This document shows positions 44,400-52,783 of a stretch of 64,000 nt of DNA, one piece after another (the stretch's first letter is position 1; every line of letters begins with the position of its first letter). The DNA is from Geminicoccaceae bacterium (lineage in GTDB: Bacteria; Pseudomonadota; Alphaproteobacteria; Geminicoccales; Geminicoccaceae), in contig JACKIM010000003.1 of NCBI GenBank assembly GCA_020638465.1, positions 330,766-394,765 of the forward strand, read 5' to 3'. Below the pieces are notes generated by a model. The model was not told the origin of the DNA. It saw nothing but the letters and a program-made list of their open reading frames with translations, and searched no databases. A program made the translations under genes and the position numbers.

Positions 44400-44496
44400 A
44401 GCCCTATGTAAAGCTATAAGCCTCAACAAGAGCCAATTTTTTATCATAGTATAATCAACAACTTGCATGAACACCCCCTGTTGAGGTATATTGAGA

Positions 44497-44583
44497 TTTA
44501 GGGGTAATTATCGAAAGCAACTGCCCCTAAAGTGCCCCCAAGCCGACCTTCAGGCATCTGTAACCTGAAGGTCGCAGGTTTTC
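44497..44583. repeat. integrase-proximal repeats with att-like core
   Basis: TAACCTGAAGGTCGCAGGTT (44561-44580) is, in opposite orientation, a near copy of the tRNA segment at 44372-44391. CGACCTTCAGG (44544-44554) and CCTGAAGGTCG (44564-44574) also form an 11-bp hairpin with a 9-base loop. TTTAGGGG (44497) and CCCCTAAA (44524) form another inverted pair. These are plausible core and arm-type integrase binding sites between the tRNA remnant and the integrase gene. Confidence 0.5.
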
Positions 44584-44603
44584 TCCGGCCCCATGAGGTT
44601 CCC

Positions 44604-45741
44604 ATGGCCACCATCGAAAAGCGCGAGCGCAAGACCGGCACGGTCTATCAAGCCGATGTGCGCATTCACGGTTTTCCACGCCAGAAGAAAACCTTCAAAC
44701 GCCTGACCGATGCCAAGCTGTGGGCACAACAGACCGAGGCGTCGATCCGCAAGGGCGAGTTCCAGAACGTGGTCTCGACAGCGCGGAGCAAGACCCTGAA
44801 TGATGTCATCCAGCGCTATCGTGACGACGTGCTGCCCCACAAGGCGGAAACGACGCAGCGGGCAGAGACAACCTATATCGGCTTCTGGGAGCGTGAGCTG
44901 GGCGAGTATTCCCTCTCCTATCTGAAGCCGGAGCTGATCAGCGCCAAGCTGCGAGAGCTGGGCGAAGCCGGCGATGGCCGCCGCAAGGCGGACGAAGAGG
45001 ACACCAAACCGAAAGCACCGGCCAAGCCGAAGAGCCGCAAGACCCTGAAGCACTATCGGGACACCCTGGCGCTTCTGCTGAAACACGCCAAGCAATGGGG
45101 CTGGACAGCGACCAATCCCATCGACGGGGTCAACAAGATCACCAAGATCAGGAACGAGCGCACGCGGTTCCTGAGCGACGATGAGCGCACAAGCCTGCTT
45201 GCGGCCTGCAAGGCCAGCGACAAACGAGCATCTGTATCCCGTCGTCATCCTTGCCCTTTCAACCGGTGCCCGGAAGAATGAAATCCTTTCCCTGACTTTC
45301 TCCGACCTTGATCTGAAGCGGGGCATTGCCGTCTTGAGGGATACCAAGAACGGGGAAACCCGTGCGGTGCCCATCGTGAAGAGCCTTCAGGTGCTGCTGA
45401 AAGCGCATCTGGAAAAGGTCGGGACATTCTATGACGGCCTGGACTACGCGCCCCCTGCCCACTGGGTCTTCCCCCGTCGGGATGCCATGGCACCGATCGA
45501 CATTCGCACGGCATGGGAGAATGCCCGTGACGCAGCCGGTCTCATTGATTTCCGCTTCCATGACATTCGCCATTCGGCGGCGAGCTACCTCGCCATGAAC
45601 GGCGCAAGCCTCGTGGAAATTGCCGAAGTGCTGGGACACCGGACGCTCCAGATGGTCCGCCGCTATGCCCATCTGTCGGAAAGCCACGTCAAGGAGTTGG
45701 TTCAAAGCGTCAACGACAAGGTGCTGCCCGCCGAGCTGTAA
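44604..45741 (+). pseudogene. int: tyrosine integrase with a one-base frameshift
   Basis: From ATG 44604 the first frame gives the arm-binding domain (MATIEKRERKTGTVYQADVR) and core-binding domain up to LLAACKASD. At AAA 45222-45224 one surplus A shifts the frame. The second frame carries the catalytic domain: STGARKNEILSL (Arg), FHDIRHSAASYL (His and Arg), VLGHRTLQMV (His) and the Tyr in VRRYAHLSE. The repaired protein would be about 378 residues, normal for tRNA-targeting island integrases. As sequenced the catalytic part is untranslated unless a start near 45181 is used. Confidence 0.92.
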
Positions 45742-45828
45742 TGGCTACACTTCATTGTTCGGCAAGGGAAAATCGGGTATAGATAAGGTTCCTGCTCTTT
45801 ATAGGCCCCTTATACCATGAGGTTTACC

Positions 45829-46050
45829 ATGGTGGATTATCGGGACCTGGCAACCGTGAAGCAGGTAGCGGCCGAAGCGCCGTTCATCACGGAAGCCACG
45901 CTGCGCTGGTGGATTTTCCATGCGGAAACGAATGGACTGAAACCTGCTCTGCTGAAGATCGGTGGACGTGTCTATATCGACCGCGCCGAATTCAACAAGT
46001 GGCTGGAGGGTCAGCGCATGGCTCCGAAGCCGTTGATGCCTGCGGCCTGA
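45829..46050 (+). CDS. AlpA-like DNA-binding protein
   Basis: A 73-residue protein from ATG 45829, chosen because TGAGG lies 6-10 bases upstream and overlaps an earlier ATG at 45817. It reads TVKQVAAEAPFITEATLRWW, LLKIGGRVYIDRAEFNKWLE: a winged/MerR-like excisionase fold. Such proteins next to integrases usually control excision. It is followed by a good terminator. Confidence 0.8.
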   Translation: MVDYRDLATVKQVAAEAPFITEATLRWWIFHAETNGLKPALLKIGGRVYIDRAEFNKWLEGQRMAPKPLMPAA

Positions 46051-46069
46051 CCGGCCTCCATCCTCGACC

Positions 46070-46100
46070 GAAGCCCCGTCAGCAATGGCGGGGCTTCTTT
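46070..46100 (+). terminator. rho-independent terminator after the AlpA-like gene
   Basis: GAAGCCCCG (46070-46078) and CGGGGCTTC (46089-46097) form a 9-bp stem with a 10-base loop, followed by TTTCT. It also separates this gene from the convergent HerA gene ending at 46102. Confidence 0.75.
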
Positions 46101-46101
46101 C

Positions 46102-48201
46102 TCAGAACGGGATTTCATCATCAAGGTCGCCCGGTGGCGCAGCTATCGCAGGGATCGCCGCCTCCGACGAGGTTGTAGTGATGACAGGAGCTTCGTCTTG
46201 GGTCAGGCCCCAGTTCTCAACAACATCCGCAAGTGGGAAATTCGCTTCACCACTCCAGTCCACGAATGGCGCAGCCGTAGCGCTCCACGGCTCTTTCGTC
46301 GGCATTTTAATTTGTACGCGAGCGGGAATGTGCACGGCACTACCAAACACAATGGATTCCCCTGCTGCAAGCACCGTTACCTGATCGAGAAGCCGTTGCG
46401 CCTGCTTCGGGATAATGCGTCGGAAATGGTCAATATCATCTGGATTTTGGAGCCGGTGAGAGAAGAAGTTGGCGCACTGACTAATGATTGTAGGGCTGAT
46501 TTCACTAGGGCGCTGACTAGCGACAATAAGCGACAATCCAAACTTGCGCCCCTCTTTGGCAACACGCTCGAAAGCACGCCTCGAAAGACTTTGCCCTCGA
46601 TCTTCGACGCGCCCCGCTGGCCTTGCGTAGTTGTGCGCTTCCTCCAGTACTAATAACCAAGGATACCGACTACGCACATCGGGACGCAGCATTTCCCGTG
46701 TTTCAAGCAGAATTCTGCCGAGAACCGCACACGCGAAGGGCAACACTTCCGATGCCAACATTGAAAGATCGATGACCGACACCCTCGAACCGGATTTTTG
46801 CCCGATCCCCAGTTTCGCCATCCAATCCTCGTAGCTGCGGATTGCCTGATCTTCATAACTGAAGAATGATCACCAACGTCTATCATCAAGCCGCGTCCGA
46901 AGCCTTAGCTTCAAAGTCAGGAGATACTGATCTATCCGCTTGCTGCCCTCTTGGTCTGTAGATCTATCAACCAAATTGGGGTCACGAAACTCATGAAGGG
47001 GAATAAAACGCGGAGCATCGGCGGTCTTAGCGAAATTCACCCCCTCATGTTGACGCTCTGAAATTTTGGCGAGAAGCGACGATCTGATTTTACCAAGTCG
47101 ATCTCTAACATCCCTGTCGTCAGCAATTTTCCGCCACTGGTTCGCGGCATCTGGCGTCCAATTCAGTGCGTTCGAGAATGCATCCCAGTCGATATCAGGC
47201 GCATACTGTTTTGCATGACTGACGTAGACATCAAAGGTGCCGCCAGCCGGTTGCCGAGGGTCATCAAGCCAAGATAGTGCGGAATCAATTTTGTCTATCG
47301 CAACCTGCAAAGGATCGTAGGTTCCAGTTCCGCCTTGATTGGCTTTGGCGATTGACCACCAATCCTTGAGAACAGGCTCCTGGGTTGCCTCGGAAGCTTG
47401 CAGCCAATCACAGACTTCCTCACCGTTCATGAGCCAAGCGGGCAGACAAAATTCCTCGCCATTCAGATAGATTTTATTCGGATCGCGCGTATAGGATGCC
47501 CGCGTGGCGTCTAGGAATGCGTTCGCATATTCGCCGTTGATATCGAGAATAAAAATATGTGGCTCCGCATCTGCGACTGCGGAGAATTTCTCATGTTCGA
47601 TGATACCCCGCACCAAGCTGGCAACCGTATAGGATTTTCCCGACCCAGTATTCCCAACCACTGCTAGAGGCCGAGCAAAGAGGTCGTTGAACGATGCTTT
47701 CACCTTCGTGTTTTCATCGCCAGTTTGATGACCGACTTCCAGCGGGAAGTCATAGTCTCCTTCAGACCACTCTCTCGGTTTATTACGCTCTGGGGGATAG
47801 GCAAAGATACCCGCAAGAACATCCGGGTTCGCCACCTCTGCCGGTGTGTCAAGAGTTGGCAGAACTGTAATGCCGGGGTCGAATTTCCAAGCCGATTTGC
47901 CGCTTTTTTTTACGGTTCCCAATAACTGCACCGAAGCTACTCGGCGAGGTTTCGTCAGCTCTAGGGATAGTTCCTCATCGCGGGTCGGGTCATAGCTTTC
48001 CCGAGCTTCCAAGTCGCTCAAAACCCCGATTGCATGAGTGCCGGCGCCAAGGTCAAAGGTGAGGAAAGAATTGATCGCCACAGCCCGCTGAACACCGTCA
48101 GGCGTGGCACGCGACGACGATTTGGAATCAGGTGACAGCTCCACCTTCAGCCTGAAACCATTGACAGCCACCACATGACCTATGACGCGCGGCTGCTCCA
48201 T
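46102..48201 (-). pseudogene. herA: HerA-like ATPase (DUF87) of a SIR2-HerA defence system, with an in-frame TGA
   Basis: The upstream part (48201-46870, 443 residues) has a HerA barrel domain and Walker A GNTGSGKS (about residue 180). After DDRRW comes TGA (46870-46872). The very same frame then continues SFFSYEDQAIRSYEDWMAKL into the rest of the ATPase, with Walker B LLVLEEAH, SRRAFERVAKEGRKFG and the arginine segment FFSHRLQNPDDIDH. Total length with the stop read through is 699 residues, normal for HerA. Its ATG overlaps the SIR2 stop by one base. HerA hexamers assemble with SIR2 to form the active complex. The stop may be a mutation, a sequencing error or, less likely, recoding. Confidence 0.88.
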
Positions 48202-49622
48202 CAGGCACCGCCTTCCGGCACGTCTGGCTTCTTGTCTTCAACTTTCCGAATTTGCTCTTCAAAAGACCGAAGGCGCTTGTAATCGTCCAACCACTTCACA
48301 TCTGGCATGATGTTTTGTGCGAAATCGGCGAACGTCGCTACCGAGTAGGAACACGAGGCGCCGTCGCCAAGTCGTTCGGTCAGAACGAATGCCCTTTGTC
48401 CCAAGCTCTGATATCGCCGAATTCTTTCGACGATTGCGCTCTGCGGGTTCGGTTCTACCACCAACATGACCAGGGACGGGTTCATCAAGGCCGTCTCGAT
48501 GATCCGCGTGACGTGGTCATCACCAAAGCCGTAACCAACCACAAGCAGAAAAGTTTGCGGCTGGTTCAGGCGAGCATGAAATAGCCGGAACAAATGCGCA
48601 TAGGGCATATCCAGCGTCTGAGTGAATTTCTGCGAGGTCGGCAATATCCCAAAGGAATGTATCGAAGCAAATTCATCGGATTGGAGTTGCTTCGCCTTCT
48701 CGTCGAGAGTTTGCTCCCTGTAATTGGCCGCAAAAGAAAGGTCGCGATGACGGGCACGATAAATGCCATCGCCATCCACATACCAATGGAGCGAGCCATG
48801 AAGTTTATATAGTTGGAGAAACTTATCAAAACGGCGCACCCGCCCTTCAGCCACGTCTCCTGGATAATAGATGTCCAGCCCATATACCGCTGGGTCAAAC
48901 CGAGAGCTGGCCTTACCGGAAAAGCCATCAAAATACTGAATGCCCAGCTCCTCCAGCGCCTGCTCAAAGAGAGTGTCGTAATTCAGTGTAAAAAGATGCG
49001 TACGGCCTAGATTTGTGTCACGGGCAACGAGCTTCGCCAAGAAGGGAACATGCCCCGAGGATTTGTCGCCAGCCTCTCCTGAAAGTTCTCCATGATCAAT
49101 CTGAAGCGCGCATTCGGCAAAAATCGACTTCTCGATCAAGCCACTCAAGGCAAGCAGATCATCAGCCGGAACTGTCAGGGGAGCAGCTTCCCCCTCCGGC
49201 AAATCGCCTTTCCACACCACCGCTTCAACAGGTGACTTTTCTGGCTTTGTTATACCTGACGCATTGAACAGGTAGCTAAGCCAATCCTCGAACCCGACAG
49301 GCCCGTTGCCTTCTTCGGCAGACCATTGGGATTTGCGATGCTTGAGGATTGCCTCCGCTCGCTTTGGCAAAACGCATTTCTCAACAGCATCAAGAACAAG
49401 GCACTCCAGATTGTTGCTTTTCGGACCAGCCATCAGTCTGCCGCCAGCTCCAAAGGAACATCCGGCTGCCGTCAGCACGACCACATTTTCCATTCGCAAC
49501 CAATCAGCCAGAAGAGCCTGGGTTCTTCTAAGGCCATCTTCCGGCGTCTTGTCGGCCAACAAATCGGCACTCTCGCCTGCGGAAACCGGCGACAACAATT
49601 GATACTTACAAACATCAGTCAT
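48201..49622 (-). CDS. SIR2-domain antiphage effector (SIR2-HerA system)
   Basis: This 473-residue SIR2-like protein has the NAD-binding loop VVLTAAGCSFGAGG (about 47-60), FTLNYDTLFEQALE (Asn-Tyr-Asp, about 215) and the catalytic His in LYKLHGSLHW (about 275). LVVGYGFGDDHVTRI follows toward the C-terminus. In known SIR2-HerA systems the SIR2 subunit degrades NAD(H) on phage infection, giving abortive defence. The gene is AT-richer than the flanking catabolic DNA. It is translationally coupled to herA. All key residues appear intact. Confidence 0.9.
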   Translation of the reverse strand: MTDVCKYQLLSPVSAGESADLLADKTPEDGLRRTQALLADWLRMENVVVLTAAGCSFGAGGRLMAGPKSNNLECLVLDAVEKCVLPKRAEAILKHRKSQWSAEEGNGPVGFEDWLSYLFNASGITKPEKSPVEAVVWKGDLPEGEAAPLTVPADDLLALSGLIEKSIFAECALQIDHGELSGEAGDKSSGHVPFLAKLVARDTNLGRTHLFTLNYDTLFEQALEELGIQYFDGFSGKASSRFDPAVYGLDIYYPGDVAEGRVRRFDKFLQLYKLHGSLHWYVDGDGIYRARHRDLSFAANYREQTLDEKAKQLQSDEFASIHSFGILPTSQKFTQTLDMPYAHLFRLFHARLNQPQTFLLVVGYGFGDDHVTRIIETALMNPSLVMLVVEPNPQSAIVERIRRYQSLGQRAFVLTERLGDGASCSYSVATFADFAQNIMPDVKWLDDYKRLRSFEEQIRKVEDKKPDVPEGGA

Positions 49623-49704
49623 TTAGCGACCTCCTCATGGGAGGTCGCCAGCACAAAGCGGCCTCGATAAATCTGAAATTTTTTCAGGCGCGCTTTGCCC
49701 TTGT

Positions 49705-52700
49705 TCATGCAGCCGCCCCTCCCACGATATCCATCAGCTTGGCGTAGTCGGTGACAACGTCATATTTGACGCGCTCGCCGACGGCGCCTTCGCTGATTTC
49801 GGCGAAGAACTTCCGGGCACATTCGATCTTTGTGCGCTCGATCTCGCGGAGCTTCATGGTGGACATGGAGCCCTTCGTCTCGGCGACGAAGTAGATGTGC
49901 TTGACGCTGCCTTCCTTGAACGAGATTGCCCAATCCGGGTTGTAGTCCCCAACTGGCGTCGGGATTAGGAAACCGCGAGGGAGCTTGGCGTAGACGACGA
50001 CCTCGCTGCTTGTATCCAGCTCCTCGACAAAGCGCTTCTCCACATCGGAATCGGTCACGACATAGTCATGGACGTGGTTCTGCATCCGCATGGCACGGGA
50101 GAAGTCCTGACTGGTCTGGTTCGCCGTGAAGATGTCCACCCCGTAGCGGTCGGTGACGGCGTCATAGTCCAGACGCTCGATAATCATTGTCGCCTTCTGC
50201 TCGGCGATCAGGCGGGAGGCTTCGGCAATGAAATGTTCCGGGTTCTGTTTGAATTGCCAAAACACACTGGCCTCGATCCCCGTCAGAATGGCCGCTGCCG
50301 TCGCCCGTGTCAGGCGGGCATTTTCAGCGATCTTTCCGATAAGGTCATATTTGACCAGCGAATGAACCGACCCGCCCTGTTCGGTCGCCGTGGCAGTGAC
50401 CTTGAAGCCGTCCCCGGTCTTCAACTGGTCATCGGTCAGGTCATCCAGCTGCTCGCCGACCTGCACGGTATACTGCAAGGGCGTGACACGAAGTTGGCTA
50501 TCAAGGGCGCTGATGCATTTGCGAACAAGCTCGTCTGAATCAAAATCGACCCGATAGACGGCCTTCTGGTTGATCCTAGCCCAAAGCTCCTGAAACTCCT
50601 TCTTCTCGAAATTGGCGTTCAAGGGGTTGGTCTTGGGCTTGCGACCGTCTTCGACCTTCGGCAGTTGGGCATCGCTGAAGACGCTGTCGATCAGCTGGTA
50701 AATCTGTTCCGCATGCGGCTTCAGATCATCGGGCAAATCGGCCAGCGTTCCCGCTTCCTTGGCCTCATGATAGGCGGTGGCGATCTGGTCAGCGTCGTCC
50801 GTATAGTCATTCTTGACCAGATAGCGATAAATCTGCTTTGCCATGGCTGGGGTAATTTCAACAGAACCGATGTCCGTGACGATGGTCTTGCCGGTGAAAT
50901 AGGCTTCCGTCGCCTGACGCGGCCGTGCCGAAAGGGTGTCGGAGATTTCCTTCTGCAAGCCACCGACAAAGTCACGATAACTCTCGCTCGCCACAACGGT
51001 CAGAATATTGACGTCATGCACAACGGCAGGATTGTCCATCCGGTCGCCGTGGCGATCAACAGAGAGACGAAGCCCGCGCCCGACTTCCTGGCGGCGGGAA
51101 ATGGTGTTGTCGCCGTGCTTCAGCATGCACATGACAAAGACATTGGGATTGTCCCAGCCTTCGCGCAGGGCCGAGTGGGAGAAGATGAACCGGGTCGGTT
51201 CTTCAAACGACAGAAGCCGTTCCTTGTCCTTCAGGATCAGGTCATAGGCGTCCACATCATCCGACAGCCCCGCATTCTCGCCCCGTGCAGCCGCTGCCGG
51301 GTCTTTCAGGCGGCTCGTTTTCTTGTCGATGGAGAAATAGCCGTTGTGGGTCTTGCCCACATCAATGCCGTCAAGATGCTTGCGATAGGCTTCGTTGTCG
51401 ATTGCCAGCTCGGACAGGTACTCCTCCTTCAGGAGGGCATATTCTTCCTCGAACACCCGCGCATATTCGCCCTTCTCGTCGGCCTGATCGTAGTCGCGAT
51501 ATTTGACCACCTCGTCAATGAAGAATAGGGACAGCACCTTGATCCCCTGGGCGAAGAGCTGCTTTTCCTTATCCAAATGCGCCTTGATCGTTTCGCGTAT
51601 CTGAATGCGGCGAATGTCCCGTTCGGACACATCCCCCGTGGCCTCGCCTGCTTTCAGCACTACGCCGTTGGTGAATTCCACCGTATCGTGATTGTAGTCG
51701 ATCTGCGAAATGGTGAAGCCGTCGCGGTACTGGTCCAGCTCGCCGGACTCCGTGAACAGGTCGTCCCGGAACTCCAGCCGCCGAAGCTGCCGCTTGATCT
51801 CGCCGGATTTCAGCTTCACTTCCAGCTCGATCCGCGCCACGGGTGCCTTCTTCGAGATGTCGATCCCTTCGAGATAGAGATAGGCATTCGTCCCGGCGAG
51901 GCCGCGCGTATGGATACCCCGCACGGCGATTTTCTTCACCAGCTTCTGGTTATAGGCGTCGAGCGCATCAAGGCGGTGGATCTTGTTGTGCTGCGTTTTG
52001 TGGGTTGCAGAGTAACGCAGGATCATCAGCGGCTTGAATTTGGGCAAGGCTTCCATCGTGGCCTTGCCTTCCATCTTCTGCGGTTCATCCAGAATAAGGA
52101 TGGGGCGGTTGCTGGCGATCACGTCGATCGGCTTACGGGACTGGAAATCATCCAGCTCGTCATAGATACGGCGGTTATCGGCGCCACGGGCATTGAACGC
52201 CTGGATATTGATCACCATGACATTGATGCCGGCGTCCGAAGAAAAGCTCTCCAGCTCGTGCAAGCGTTTGGAATTGTAGATGAAGAACCGCGCCTTCTTG
52301 CCATAGCTCTCGGTAAAATGGTCGGCGGTGATCTGGAGGGATTTATAGACGCCCTCCCGGATAGCAATGCTCGGCACCATGACGATGAACTTCGACCAGC
52401 CATAGCGCTTGTTCATCTCGAACATGGTCTTGATGTAGCAATAGGTCTTGCCGGTGCCCGTCTCCATCTCGATATCGAGATTGAACTTGCAGCCAGCGCT
52501 CGTTACCAGCGCATCCGACATGGGCAGGTTCTGGCGGCGCTGCACGTCCTTGATATTGTTCAGCACCTGCACCTCTGGCAGGGCAATATCAGCGTTCTTG
52601 AACCCCTCATCCAGGGCACTGGCCTGACCGCGATAGCCCATGGAATCCCGCTTCGCATTGCCGGGGTCAATGCGATAGGTGATACCGCCCAGATTGGGCT

Positions 52701-52773
52701 GACCGGCGAAGCATTCCACAACGGACTCCACCGCATTGGTTTGATAAGGCTGGACCTTGAATTTCAGCTTCAT
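49705..52773 (-). CDS. res: type III restriction endonuclease subunit Res
   Basis: The 1022-residue protein is a normal Res size. The helicase part has Walker A METGTGKTYC (about 112), a DEAD-box variant LILDEPQKM (about 224) and VGRGLRLSVDRHGDR (motif VI, about 567). The C-terminal PD-(D/E)xK nuclease is at VGDYNPDWAISF...FVAETKG (about 947-975). Res translocates or diffuses on DNA and cuts 25-27 bp from one of two inversely oriented recognition sites, with Mod. The gene starts 10 bp after mod. Confidence 0.95.
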   Translation of the reverse strand: MKLKFKVQPYQTNAVESVVECFAGQPNLGGITYRIDPGNAKRDSMGYRGQASALDEGFKNADIALPEVQVLNNIKDVQRRQNLPMSDALVTSAGCKFNLDIEMETGTGKTYCYIKTMFEMNKRYGWSKFIVMVPSIAIREGVYKSLQITADHFTESYGKKARFFIYNSKRLHELESFSSDAGINVMVINIQAFNARGADNRRIYDELDDFQSRKPIDVIASNRPILILDEPQKMEGKATMEALPKFKPLMILRYSATHKTQHNKIHRLDALDAYNQKLVKKIAVRGIHTRGLAGTNAYLYLEGIDISKKAPVARIELEVKLKSGEIKRQLRRLEFRDDLFTESGELDQYRDGFTISQIDYNHDTVEFTNGVVLKAGEATGDVSERDIRRIQIRETIKAHLDKEKQLFAQGIKVLSLFFIDEVVKYRDYDQADEKGEYARVFEEEYALLKEEYLSELAIDNEAYRKHLDGIDVGKTHNGYFSIDKKTSRLKDPAAAARGENAGLSDDVDAYDLILKDKERLLSFEEPTRFIFSHSALREGWDNPNVFVMCMLKHGDNTISRRQEVGRGLRLSVDRHGDRMDNPAVVHDVNILTVVASESYRDFVGGLQKEISDTLSARPRQATEAYFTGKTIVTDIGSVEITPAMAKQIYRYLVKNDYTDDADQIATAYHEAKEAGTLADLPDDLKPHAEQIYQLIDSVFSDAQLPKVEDGRKPKTNPLNANFEKKEFQELWARINQKAVYRVDFDSDELVRKCISALDSQLRVTPLQYTVQVGEQLDDLTDDQLKTGDGFKVTATATEQGGSVHSLVKYDLIGKIAENARLTRATAAAILTGIEASVFWQFKQNPEHFIAEASRLIAEQKATMIIERLDYDAVTDRYGVDIFTANQTSQDFSRAMRMQNHVHDYVVTDSDVEKRFVEELDTSSEVVVYAKLPRGFLIPTPVGDYNPDWAISFKEGSVKHIYFVAETKGSMSTMKLREIERTKIECARKFFAEISEGAVGERVKYDVVTDYAKLMDIVGGAAA

Positions 52774-52783
52774 GCCCGCGCCC

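Larger units (their letters stand above)
42745..44400 (+). pseudogene. large serine recombinase interrupted by an in-frame stop
   Basis: Codons 1-399 (42745-43944) hold the resolvase domain, with catalytic Ser in LYARYSSDNQRD, AEAMDRLSRDQED and a recombinase domain GGGNAYGYDVV. A zinc-ribbon (FSGLTKCACCGGGY, then TCDNRVNIRRDELE) follows. A TAA at 43942-43944 interrupts the same frame. The coiled-coil region resumes immediately (VQKIDREVQKLMDL) and runs on. The last 20 or so codons are a translation of a terminator and a tRNA 3' end, so the true C-terminus lies before about 44300. Either the stop is a nonsense mutation or the protein works without its coiled coil, which is unlikely for this family. 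Confidence 0.85.

Noticed and set aside
44340..44400. C-terminal peptide ending VGFEPTTFRL as part of the serine recombinase.
   Set aside because: It is the translation of a terminator and tRNA 3' end, a common annotation artefact.
44357..44440. A complete tRNA gene.
   Set aside because: Only the segment from the anticodon loop to CCA is present; the 5' acceptor strand and D arm cannot be found upstream.
46870..46872. TGA in HerA as a selenocysteine codon.
   Set aside because: No reason for selenium chemistry at this position in an ATPase, and no obvious SECIS-like hairpin directly after it.
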